Part shown: one piece after another, positions 8,716-16,592 of the stretch
Position numbering within the stretch: position 1 is the stretch's first letter
Layout of the letters: each line of letters starts with the position of its first letter
Assembly (NCBI GenBank): GCA_965223585.1
Contig: CBDCWW010000023.1
Span: 310,001 to 374,000, forward strand
Reading direction: 5' to 3'
Source: CBDCVN01 sp965223585
GTDB lineage: Bacteria > Deinococcota > Deinococci > Deinococcales > Trueperaceae
Length of the DNA stretch: 64,000 nucleotides
Made by a program: the position numbers and the translations under genes
Notes under the pieces: model-generated
Told to the model about the DNA's origin: nothing
Database searches by the model: none
Seen by the model: only the letters and a program-made list of their open reading frames with translations

Positions 8716-9303
8716 ATGCCAAGCACAAAAAAACTTCCACCTCTAAGTACCAGCCAAATGAAGCATTATGAATGTAATGCCCTCCTCCTACGTAATAAAG
8801 CTGAAGTATTGCCTAATGAACCTTTTGAACCATTCAAGCGTTTAGATCAACTTGATGTTGTGTTTAATTTTATAGATGAGCTGAATTTACCTGAAGATTT
8901 AGCTGATGACGCCAAATCATATACTGCAAAAGAATGGTCAGGTGGAGGGAGTGTCCTACCAAATGGTAAGCTATTTATATTACTGAACAGAAATCAAACT
9001 CAAGAACGAATGAATGTCACATTGTTAGAGGAAGTAGCTCATTATCATTATGGTCACAAACCAACTACAGTCGGTAAAAACGGTTTGAATAATTATGACC
9101 CTGTACAAGAACAGGAAGCTCGCTTCACAGCTGCTGCTGCACTGCTTCCAAGCTTAGTGATAGCAAAATCAGTGTTTCAGAGAACATTACCCAAAGATAT
9201 TGCAAAGACGTTTGGTGCAAGCCTCGAGCTATACGAGATGCGTGTCAAGACCTTACAGTTTTGGGAACAATATCAAAAATATGCACTTGGACAATTAGCA
9301 TGA
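8716..9303 (+). CDS. ImmA/IrrE-like protein with altered metal site
   Basis: A 195-residue protein. The segment NVTLLEEVAHYHYGHKP sits where ImmA/IrrE (M78) metallopeptidases have HExxH, but the first His is replaced by Glu (EEVAH). A second His follows (YGH), and QEQEARFTAAAALLP matches the family's downstream Glu-containing helix. Family members cleave XRE-type repressors or act as partners of them, so the XRE gene just upstream is the natural partner. The altered motif could mean a different metal ligand set or a non-catalytic protein. It is third in the operon. Confidence 0.7.
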   Translation: MPSTKKLPPLSTSQMKHYECNALLLRNKAEVLPNEPFEPFKRLDQLDVVFNFIDELNLPEDLADDAKSYTAKEWSGGGSVLPNGKLFILLNRNQTQERMNVTLLEEVAHYHYGHKPTTVGKNGLNNYDPVQEQEARFTAAAALLPSLVIAKSVFQRTLPKDIAKTFGASLELYEMRVKTLQFWEQYQKYALGQLA

Positions 9304-9403
9304 AGCAGGAACTTCAGGAAAGTAAAGAATCTCTTGAACAATTACCTCCAGAGCTAAGTTAAGTAGGTTATTTTTAGATTGTGTTTTTGTACTTCTAAAA
9401 TCT

Positions 9404-9754
9404 TTATGTGCCTTTATCTTTATCTACCCACTTAGGTGCAGGCAAAGGCAAAAAACGAGAAATCAATGCCAGAATTCCACCAATAATAACCAGTATAGGA
9501 ATCTCTGTACTTACATCCAAACGACCTGTTTGACGAAGTAAGGCAAAAACCCCTGCTATAGTGAACAGAGGCCCTGCAACAATAGTTACTTTGTCAAAAC
9601 CACCAATTACAAATATAAGGATGCCCCCAACAATCAACCCAAGCACCCAAACCCAATTAACCCCCGGAATGACATCTTTGGTGGTTAGTAGCCACCCAAC
9701 TCCTACAGTGATTACAATAATTGGAAGGGCTACAGAGGCACGATCCCCTTTCAT
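9404..9754 (-). CDS. Small membrane protein, LiaF/DUF5668-like
   Basis: A 116-residue protein of four hydrophobic segments (for example IIVITVGVGWLL, VWVLGLIVGGILIFVIGG and ILVIIGGILALISRFLPLP). The GVGWLL and GGILI patterns resemble the membrane half of LiaF/DUF5668 proteins, which are linked to envelope stress, but the soluble C-terminal domain is absent. It overlaps the preceding gene by one base and so belongs to the sulfite-reductase operon on the minus strand. Confidence 0.55.
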   Translation of the reverse strand: MKGDRASVALPIIVITVGVGWLLTTKDVIPGVNWVWVLGLIVGGILIFVIGGFDKVTIVAGPLFTIAGVFALLRQTGRLDVSTEIPILVIIGGILALISRFLPLPAPKWVDKDKGT

Positions 9755-10290
9755 TAGTTGCCTTGTATTTTTACTTGAAAACCTAGAGCACGCCTAGCAT
9801 CTTGTTCTATAGGCTTTACTTCAACTCCTTGCTTATAAAACTCATCAAGAGCTTTCTGAACAGACTCTTCTAAAGCTTGGTAGCTTTCTGATTTGTTGGG
9901 TGTGTTTAGCCTGTCAGCAAAGGAGAGTTCCAACTCCCCCAAACCAAGCTCTGCATCCAGAGAAGACTCTTCCCCCAAAAGCTTAGCAGCACTTGCAAAA
10001 CTGGCAAGCACTATGTGAACACGCTTAGCTAAGTCACCCTCTGGCCAACTACGCTTACGAACATAGAGAAGGCCTGCTCGTCCTCCTGCAAGGTCAATGA
10101 TAAAATCAGCCTCGTAGCCTACTAGAACAATACTAGGGCCTTGGTAAACGTGCTGATAGTCAGCTATATCTATCAGTAGGTGATTCTCGAAAACTTGTTC
10201 CTGAATCCACTTGTGGAAAATAGCAGTAAAGTCAGCAGGGTTTACAGATTTATTAAAAAATGCTTTGGCTCTTATACGATTAGGTAACAT
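9754..10290 (-). CDS. Conserved hypothetical protein in the sulfite reductase operon
   Basis: A 178-residue soluble protein I do not recognise by name. It opens MLPNRIRAKAFFNKSVNPAD and has a beta-rich centre (LIDIADYQHVYQGPSIVLVG, then YEADFIIDLAGGRAGLLYVR). It starts 9 bases after the stop of the siroheme reductase gene and overlaps the next membrane-protein gene by one base. A link to sulfur or nitrogen reduction is inferred only from this tight operon position. Confidence 0.6.
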   Translation of the reverse strand: MLPNRIRAKAFFNKSVNPADFTAIFHKWIQEQVFENHLLIDIADYQHVYQGPSIVLVGYEADFIIDLAGGRAGLLYVRKRSWPEGDLAKRVHIVLASFASAAKLLGEESSLDAELGLGELELSFADRLNTPNKSESYQALEESVQKALDEFYKQGVEVKPIEQDARRALGFQVKIQGN

Positions 10291-10299
10291 TATAATATC

Positions 10300-12552
10300 C
10301 TAGATTTGTACGCCGCCGCTACTAGCACTAGCTAAGCGAGCATCACAAGCATGAGCAGCTTCTATAAAGAGGTTTGCTTCTTCTATTAAACGGTGACTGG
10401 ATTCTTTATCGGGATTGGCTTTGGGATTTTCATGACGGCTAAAAAGGTATTGGGCAAATTTACCCTTGGCATATTTATCAAAGAATAGTTCTGTGTCATA
10501 AAAACGCTGACGGAATTCCTTTACTATGTTATTAGGATCATCACCTACATTAAGGTTTACGTTTAGTACTAAGGCCCTTGCTGCTGAGAGCATAGCCTGA
10601 TAGGCTTTTTGATCTGCTTCTTCATATTTATTATCTTCTAAGGCTACCAAGGCTTCAAATGCTGTTCCCTCAGCTTTAGAAATGTTTATAGAAAAGAGCG
10701 ATACTACCTCGCCAGCACACTCACCCACACCCAAATCTCCTAAGGTGAATTCTCGAGGATCACCCCAATCACTATAATAACTAGCATCATCTTCATAAGT
10801 GGGAACTTCAGTATAGGGTTGAAGAATTTTTTTGATTTCTACCTTGCCTAATCTAGTAACCCAATCTTGGAAAGATTCTGTGCTTTGACGCTCAGCAGCA
10901 TAACGACCAACAATAGTATCAAGAAACTCTGGCGCAGCCTTAGAAGGTATAGCCCCTACTGCTAAACCATAACTACCAGCATTTTCCTTCCACTGTCCGC
11001 CTAATACCACTTGAAAATGAGGCACAGTACGGCTATTACGACGGCGACTATTGCCGAAAAAGCCAATATCAGCTACATGGTGTTGACCACAAGAGTTAAA
11101 GCAACCACTCACTTTAATCCTAAGGCCTTTGACTGCTTGATCTAAGTTGCCATTTTTAACTGCTAAGCGCGTGCACAGTTCACCTGTAAGGCCTCGAGAA
11201 GAAGCAATACCTAGTTTACAGGTATCTGTACCGGGGCACGTTGTTATATCCATTATAGTTCCTGCACCCGGTGCTGCTAGACCCACAGAGTCAAGCTCTT
11301 GGTAAAGTTCGGGTAAATCAGCTTCAGATACCCAGCGCAAGACAATATTTTGTTCCACTGTAGTACGCAAAGTATCTGGTGTGTATTTGCGAGCAATATC
11401 TGCTAAATCCCAAGCTTGTTCTGAAGTTAGGTCACCTAAAGGCAAATTTAAAGTTACAAGGTAATAGCCTTCTTGACGCTGCTTGTAAACATTAGTCTCG
11501 TACCATTCTTTAAAGCCTTCAAGTTCAGGTTGTTCAGATAAGGGGCTAGATTCTTTTGAGGGTTTTTCTGTGAAGTGCTCGAGCCCATCCAAATAAGCAG
11601 TCCAACGAGGGTCATCAGGCAGCTTTTCTCTTTCCTCAAAGACCAAACGGCGAAACTCTTCAATACCTAATTTTTCTACCAAGAACTTAATACGTGCTCT
11701 ATTACGGTTGCGTTTCTCACCCAGTCTAGTAAAGACTTTACATACAGCTTGTGTAACAGGTAGAAGCTCTTCTTCTGGAACAAAATCGCTTAAGACTTTT
11801 GCTATGTGAGTTACTGTTCCTAAACCACCACCCACATAAACCTTAAAGCCTCTTTTAACTTGACCATCAATTTCCTTAGTTTGAGCTAAGTAACCAATAT
11901 CGTGCATCTTAACAAGACCACAAGCTTCGTGCTCACAGCCTGAAAAGGCTGGTTTAAATTTACGCCCAAAGTCTTGTACATCGTCATGGCCTAATAAATA
12001 CTCAAATAGTGCATGAGAGTAAGGCGTTACATCAAAAGATTCTGTGTGGCACACACCTGCTAAAGGACAGGCAGTAATGTTGCGCACAGAGTTACCACAG
12101 GCTTCTCTAGTAGTTATACCCACTGCTGCAAGGCGGCGCATAAGGTCAGGGGTATCTTCAATATGTATATAGTGAAGCTGGAAATCTTGACGGGTAGTAA
12201 CGTGTAAAATTGAGTCGGAGTACTCTTCGGCTAAGTCAGCAATAACTTCAAGTTGCTCTGGGCTAAGTCCTCCATAGGGAACCTTAATCCTTTTCATACC
12301 GGGCGCATCCCACTCAGTATCGGGTCCTTTGGTCAAGCCGGTAGGGAAACTTAGCTTCTGAGTTTTTATGCCATCATGACGCTGGCCATTATCATAGCGT
12401 TGACCATAAGCACCACGGCGCAAGCGTGTCTCAGCAAACACTTTCTCATCAACTTTGCCTTGTTGTCTAAGCTCTATTTGACCTTCAAAAACATCAATTT
12501 CTTCAGCCCATGCAGGGGGCATTTTTTCTGCTAAAGCTTCTTTCCAAGTCAT
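10300..12552 (-). CDS. Siroheme sulfite/nitrite reductase (ferredoxin type)
   Basis: A 750-residue protein with the duplicated sulfite/nitrite reductase fold. N-terminal half: YGGLSPEQLEVIADLAEEYS, TTRQDFQLHYI and TACPLAGVC. C-terminal half: the [4Fe-4S]/siroheme cysteine ligands in CPGTDTC (near residue 437) and GCFNSCGQHH (near 480), the C-x5-C...C-x3-C pattern of the family. Residues ~600-750 are an extra helical domain (EALVALEDNKYEEADQKAYQ) found on some bacterial sulfite reductases. It reduces sulfite to sulfide or nitrite to ammonium with six electrons. Sequence alone does not separate the two substrates; sulfite in cysteine biosynthesis is my preference. It leads a three-gene operon. 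Confidence 0.9.
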   Translation of the reverse strand: MTWKEALAEKMPPAWAEEIDVFEGQIELRQQGKVDEKVFAETRLRRGAYGQRYDNGQRHDGIKTQKLSFPTGLTKGPDTEWDAPGMKRIKVPYGGLSPEQLEVIADLAEEYSDSILHVTTRQDFQLHYIHIEDTPDLMRRLAAVGITTREACGNSVRNITACPLAGVCHTESFDVTPYSHALFEYLLGHDDVQDFGRKFKPAFSGCEHEACGLVKMHDIGYLAQTKEIDGQVKRGFKVYVGGGLGTVTHIAKVLSDFVPEEELLPVTQAVCKVFTRLGEKRNRNRARIKFLVEKLGIEEFRRLVFEEREKLPDDPRWTAYLDGLEHFTEKPSKESSPLSEQPELEGFKEWYETNVYKQRQEGYYLVTLNLPLGDLTSEQAWDLADIARKYTPDTLRTTVEQNIVLRWVSEADLPELYQELDSVGLAAPGAGTIMDITTCPGTDTCKLGIASSRGLTGELCTRLAVKNGNLDQAVKGLRIKVSGCFNSCGQHHVADIGFFGNSRRRNSRTVPHFQVVLGGQWKENAGSYGLAVGAIPSKAAPEFLDTIVGRYAAERQSTESFQDWVTRLGKVEIKKILQPYTEVPTYEDDASYYSDWGDPREFTLGDLGVGECAGEVVSLFSINISKAEGTAFEALVALEDNKYEEADQKAYQAMLSAARALVLNVNLNVGDDPNNIVKEFRQRFYDTELFFDKYAKGKFAQYLFSRHENPKANPDKESSHRLIEEANLFIEAAHACDARLASASSGGVQI

Positions 12553-12914
12553 AATATTTCCCTCGTTTAGAAGTTGTTTACAAATTTTGTAAACAATCTT
12601 ATATTTTCATAATTGACAAGATTTATCAACTAAGCTAAGCGAGGTCACAAGATTTTTCTGGCTAAACTTTACAGAGGCTCGAGCAGCCCAACCTAACAAT
12701 GTTCAAGCTTAGAGTTGTGTTTTATAGCCAACCGACATTAGCTCTTTAGCCTCTTAGTATGCTTTATAGCACTGCCAGACCTAAAGTGTACTGTCAGTCA
12801 AAAGAGTAATATGCTGTTTTGAGTTTTATAAAAATTTGTTATGATCTTACACATTGAGCAATACTCTATTTAGTTTAATTACTAAATGTATAAAAATTTA
12901 ATAAGGAGAAACGA
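12553..12914. other. Intergenic region between divergent sir and tal genes
   Basis: About 360 bases with no gene. It must hold the promoters of the divergent sulfite reductase and transaldolase genes. A CTCGAG lies at ~12679. A candidate tal promoter has TATGAT at ~12840-12845. The tal ribosome site AAGGAGAAAC (12903-12912) is exactly complementary over 10 bases to the conserved linker of the putative small RNAs at 21.5 kb. I see no riboswitch. Confidence 0.5.
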
Positions 12915-14018
12915 ATGACAAAATTGCATCAGCTCTATAAGTTTGGTCAGTCTGTTTGGTACGATAATATCAATTTTAACCTAATAAAGTCTGGAAAACT
13001 GCAGGATCTACTCGATTCAGGCGTAAGAGGTATTACCTCTAATCCTACAATTTTTGATAAAGCTATTTCTGGCAGCACCGATTATGATGAAGCTATTCAA
13101 GCTTTAGCAGCAGCAGGAAAATCAATTGATGATATTTATCAGGAGTTAACACTTAAAGATATAGGTCATGCCGCAGACTTGCTTAGGTCAATTTATCATA
13201 GCAGTAACTGTCAAGATGGCTATGTCAGCCTCGAGGTAAACCCAAAATTAGCTAGAGATACTGAGGGAACCATAGAGCAAGCCAAGCAGCTTTTTGCTGC
13301 TCTTGACCGCCCTAACATCATGATAAAGGTCCCTGCCACACCTGAGGGCATCCCTGCCATCAAAAAATTAATTAGTGAAGGCATAAATATAAACATCACT
13401 CTGATGTTTTCCTTAGACCACTATGATGCTGTGGCCGAAGCCTATATAAGTGGTTTAGAAGAACTTGTTGAAAACGGAGGTGACCCTGCTAAGGTATCCT
13501 CAGTAGCATCTTTCTTTGTAAGTCGTGTTGAAACGGCTGTGGATAAAGCTTTAGATGCCATAGGCTCACCAGAAGCACTAGCATTAAAAGGCAAAGCTGC
13601 CATTGCTAATGCCAAAGTAACCTACGAACGTTTCAAAGGAACTTTTAAAGGCAGCCGTTGGCAGACACTAGCTGAAGCTGGCGCACAGGTTCAAAGGCCT
13701 TTATGGGCCAGTACAGGTACAAAAAACCCTGAGTACTCAGACACTGTTTATATTGATAATTTGATTGGCCCACATACGGTTAATACTGTGCCTCCTCACA
13801 CGCTCGAGGCCTTCTTAGATCATGGTGTAGTCGACGAAACTTTAGATATTGGTGTGATTGAAGCGGAATTACAACTTAATGAACTTGCAAAAGTAGGAGT
13901 TGATTTATCAGCTATTACTGAACAATTGCAAGATGATGGTGTAGAGGCCTTTACCAAATCATTTGAATCTTTGATGGATAGCATCACTAAAAAGCAGCAA
14001 CTTTTACAAGTAGCCTAA
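12915..14018 (+). CDS. tal: Transaldolase
   Basis: A 367-residue transaldolase of the longer bacterial class. SGVRGITSNPTIFDKAI is the N-terminal signature. PNIMIKVPATPEG holds the Schiff-base lysine. SVASFFVSRVETAVDKALD is also conserved. It moves a dihydroxyacetone unit between sedoheptulose 7-phosphate and glyceraldehyde 3-phosphate in the cytoplasm, making erythrose 4-phosphate and fructose 6-phosphate. It has a strong ribosome site, AAGGAG. A HAD phosphatase follows after 14 bases, then gnd and zwf ~1.7 kb on, so pentose-phosphate genes cluster here. Confidence 0.95.
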   Translation: MTKLHQLYKFGQSVWYDNINFNLIKSGKLQDLLDSGVRGITSNPTIFDKAISGSTDYDEAIQALAAAGKSIDDIYQELTLKDIGHAADLLRSIYHSSNCQDGYVSLEVNPKLARDTEGTIEQAKQLFAALDRPNIMIKVPATPEGIPAIKKLISEGININITLMFSLDHYDAVAEAYISGLEELVENGGDPAKVSSVASFFVSRVETAVDKALDAIGSPEALALKGKAAIANAKVTYERFKGTFKGSRWQTLAEAGAQVQRPLWASTGTKNPEYSDTVYIDNLIGPHTVNTVPPHTLEAFLDHGVVDETLDIGVIEAELQLNELAKVGVDLSAITEQLQDDGVEAFTKSFESLMDSITKKQQLLQVA

Positions 14019-14032
14019 TCTGGTGTTGATTT

Positions 14033-14776
14033 GTGATTAAAGCCGTTATCTTTGATCTAGATGGCACATTAGTGCAAACAGAGAAATTAAAGGCTTTGTC
14101 ATATGCAAAGGCTGCTGTTCAGCTTTGCCCTAATAATTTAGAAGAAAAAGAAGTTATTGAGGCTTTCAAAGACGTTGTTGGCTTATCTCGTCGTGAGGTT
14201 GCTAATGAACTTATGCAGCGCTTTGGGCTTGAGCCCAAAGCAAGAGAGTATGCAGAAAAATTTGGAGTAAGCACACCGTGGCAGGCTTATGTACAACTCC
14301 GACTCAATCTATACAACGAGATGTTAGCGGAACCTAGCACAATTTTGGATAACCAGTGGCCACATAATGTCTCTTTATTAAAAGCAGCTAGGGAAAGAGG
14401 TTGCCAAACTGCTTTGGCAACCATGTCTCATTGCCAGCAAGTACAGCGAGTACTCGATATTTTAGAGCTAAGAACATCCTTTGACTTTGTAGCCACACGT
14501 GATGATGTTACTCATGGCAAACCGGACCCTGAGATTTACCAACTTGTTTTAAGCGAGTTAGGTCAAACCCCAGAAGTAAGCCTAATAATAGAAGATTCCC
14601 CTGTTGGTGTTGAAGCAGCATTAAATGTTGGAGCAGAAGTGGTTGCTGTGAGTACACCCTTTACCCGTGAACGTTTACATGCCATGGAAGAGCTGCCGCT
14701 AGATAGAATTGTTGACGACCTTGATGGACTTATGGGAGTTGTAGCGAAGGTTTTTAAAGAATCAATAAGTATATAA
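14033..14776 (+). CDS. HAD-superfamily phosphatase / phosphoglucomutase-like
   Basis: A 247-residue HAD hydrolase with a GTG start. Motif I is FDLDGTLVQTEKLK. Motif II is near LATMSH. Motif III/IV are DDVTHGKPDPEIY and IEDSPVGVEAALNVGAEVVA. The inserted helical cap after motif I places it among beta-phosphoglucomutase-like members (subclass I). The substrate is probably a sugar phosphate, in keeping with its coupling to transaldolase, but cannot be read from sequence. A hairpin terminator follows the stop. Confidence 0.85.
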   Translation: MIKAVIFDLDGTLVQTEKLKALSYAKAAVQLCPNNLEEKEVIEAFKDVVGLSRREVANELMQRFGLEPKAREYAEKFGVSTPWQAYVQLRLNLYNEMLAEPSTILDNQWPHNVSLLKAARERGCQTALATMSHCQQVQRVLDILELRTSFDFVATRDDVTHGKPDPEIYQLVLSELGQTPEVSLIIEDSPVGVEAALNVGAEVVAVSTPFTRERLHAMEELPLDRIVDDLDGLMGVVAKVFKESISI

Positions 14777-14778
14777 GC

Positions 14779-14830
14779 AGAGCTTGGGAACAAGTTATCT
14801 TCCCTGCCTCGATAAGCTCTTTTTATTTTA
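14779..14830 (+). terminator. Putative intrinsic terminator after the tal-HAD operon
   Basis: AGAGCTT (14779-14785) pairs with AAGCTCT (14814-14820) and is followed by TTTTATTTTA. The 28-base loop is long, so this is a moderate candidate. Confidence 0.5.
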
Positions 14831-14870
14831 GCAAAGGCTCGAGCATCCTAACCAAGTAAAGTTTTTCGTA

Positions 14871-15076
14871 GGGGTTCAAAAACTTGAACCCTTGCAAGCA
14901 CAAATTTACCCCAACGCAATTCTAAATTGTAGATCCGATACCTAGATTTTTGCTTTGTCAACGGGTTGTTCTAGAATTACCTTTTGATTTAGGTTAGGTT
15001 TGTGGGGTGGTTGTTTTGTTAAAAACCATGTTGGGGGATTTTGCCGTAGAAGGGTTCAAAATCTTGAACCCCTACA
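14871..15076. repeat. MITE-like element with palindromic terminal inverted repeats
   Basis: The left end GTAGGGGTTCAA-AAAC-TTGAACCC and the right end, read in reverse, GTAGGGGTTCAA-GATT-TTGAACCC, are near-identical inverted repeats. Each is itself a hairpin. About 160 bases without a convincing gene lie between them. A related copy lies at 57040-57115 in the opposite orientation. This suggests a small non-autonomous element or a REP-like family. Confidence 0.55.
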
Positions 15077-15149
15077 TTCTCGTTGCGGTAAAGACTTTAC
15101 GGTGTTTTGGTTCGTAGATGGTAAAGCTACGGTAACCACCTAATTTCCA

Positions 15150-15300
15150 ACTTTCTATAATTAAATCTTTGTACTCTTTCCCTAAATTTGCTTCTAATTG
15201 GGAGTTCTTACCTTGGACGCTCTGCATCTTGTAAAGTAAAGCAGAGTGTTTTGAGTATGCATTCCCAAAGCAGAGTTTTGAAACGAGCGTAAAGAGCCTT
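15150..15300 (-). repeat. Dispersed repeat copy 1
   Basis: Read on the minus strand this contains GGGAATGCATACTCAAAAC, then GATGCAGAGCGTCCAAGGTA. Related sequence occurs at ~15548-15650 (plus strand) and ~33520-33605 (minus strand). A 91-codon frame over 15072-15347 on the minus strand runs through the repeat and is probably not a gene, although it has an ATG. Confidence 0.5.
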
Positions 15301-15547
15301 CCTATAAACTGTTGAACTATCCTCGCTTTTACAGTAAAATTATTCATAGAATATGTACTTAATTCTTACCACACCTTGCTAACAAATGATGGTTACTAAA
15401 TTGACCGAGAAATATTCCAATATAAAGGTATGGTTAAAGAAGCTGCTTCTAACTATATAAATCCTGAAGCATGTATTATTAAGATGTTAGAAAAGAATAA
15501 ATTCCAAAATGGTTAAACAAGAAGGTTTATGTATAACATTCATTCCT

Positions 15548-15650
15548 AGGCTCTACCTTGGAACGCAATGCTCTTACGCTCTATATCCTTTAGCAAAACG
15601 TGGAGCGTTCAAGGTATTTATTCCCGAGCAGAGCTTGTGAACAAGTTAAA
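15548..15650 (+). repeat. Dispersed repeat copy 2
   Basis: CTTGGAACGCAATGCTCTTA and GGAGCGTTCAAGGTATTTAT match the reverse complement of the copy at 15150-15300. The two copies form an inverted pair about 250 bases apart, just upstream of gnd. The stretch between them holds only very short frames and nothing I recognise. Confidence 0.45.
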
Positions 15651-15680
15651 GGGGTGGGTCTCTACTTTAAGGAGAACAAC

Positions 15681-16589
15681 ATGGACATAGCAATGATTGG
15701 TCTTGGCAAAATGGGAGCAAATATGGTGACTCGCTTGCTAAAAGGTGGACACAGAGTAATAGCTTTTGATCTTAATGAAGATGCTATAAAAGCAGCAGAA
15801 TCTAAGGGAGCAGAAGGTATTCGTAATCTTGACGAGCTTGCTGGCAAGCTTTCAGCCCCTCGAGCTGTATGGGTAATGGTACCTTCTGGTAAACCAACAG
15901 AAGAAACGGTCTTTAAACTAGCAGAGAAACTATCCCCCGGTGACACCATCATTGATGGTGGGAATAGCTTTTATAAAGACTCTAAGCGCTGTGCAGAAAC
16001 TCTAAAGGAAAAAGGTTTTCACTTTGTAGATGTTGGCACTAGTGGTGGAGTTTGGGGTCTTACAGAAGGCTATAGCATGATGGTTGGTGGTGATAAAGAA
16101 GCAGTTGATAGGCTTAGGCCAGTGCTCGAGACACTAGCACCAGCAGCCAATCAGGGCTGGGGACATGTAGGACCTGTAGGCTCAGGACACTTCGTTAAGA
16201 TGGTTCATAACGGTATTGAATATGGACTTATGCAAGCCTATGCTGAAGGTTTTGAGCTTATGGAGCACAAAGAGGAATTTGGCCTTGACCTTCATCAAAT
16301 TGCAGAGATCTGGCGTTATGGTAGTGTAGTACGCTCTTGGCTTCTAGATTTGGCTGCCAATGCTTTAGAAGAGAACCCTAAACTAGATGGTATAGCAGCC
16401 TATGTGCCAGATTCAGGAGAAGGACGTTGGACAGTCATGGAAGCTGTTGAACTAGCCACTTCTATTCCTGTTATAAGTTTAGCTTTACAAAACCGTTTCC
16501 GCTCACGTGATGATGAGCCCTTTAGTGACAAGCTTTTGTCTGCTTTGCGTAATCAATTTGGTGGACATGCTATTAAACGCGAGGAGTAA
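15681..16589 (+). CDS. gnd: 6-phosphogluconate dehydrogenase, decarboxylating (short type)
   Basis: A 302-residue protein from the ATG at 15681, chosen because TAAGGAGAACAAC precedes it; an upstream in-frame start at 15600 lies in repeat sequence. It has the Rossmann motif IGLGKMGANM, the substrate motif DVGTSGGVWGL and GHFVKMVHNGIEYG. At ~300 residues it belongs to the short, often NAD-preferring class rather than the 470-residue class. It oxidatively decarboxylates 6-phosphogluconate to ribulose 5-phosphate. zwf follows after 3 bases, so the two oxidative pentose-phosphate enzymes are co-transcribed; a separate lactonase gene is not seen here. Confidence 0.95.
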   Translation: MDIAMIGLGKMGANMVTRLLKGGHRVIAFDLNEDAIKAAESKGAEGIRNLDELAGKLSAPRAVWVMVPSGKPTEETVFKLAEKLSPGDTIIDGGNSFYKDSKRCAETLKEKGFHFVDVGTSGGVWGLTEGYSMMVGGDKEAVDRLRPVLETLAPAANQGWGHVGPVGSGHFVKMVHNGIEYGLMQAYAEGFELMEHKEEFGLDLHQIAEIWRYGSVVRSWLLDLAANALEENPKLDGIAAYVPDSGEGRWTVMEAVELATSIPVISLALQNRFRSRDDEPFSDKLLSALRNQFGGHAIKREE

Positions 16590-16592
16590 GTT

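Noticed and set aside
9300..9362. 20-codon frame overlapping the ImmA-like stop by ATGA
   Set aside because: Too short to support as a gene; kept only as a possible stub of a fourth island gene.
15072..15347. 91-codon minus-strand frame
   Set aside because: It runs through a dispersed repeat found elsewhere in the window and has no recognisable domain, so the frame is probably incidental.
15423..15519. Short plus-strand frames between inverted repeat copies (for example MVKEAASNYINPEACIIKML)
   Set aside because: Short, no ribosome site, no family similarity.
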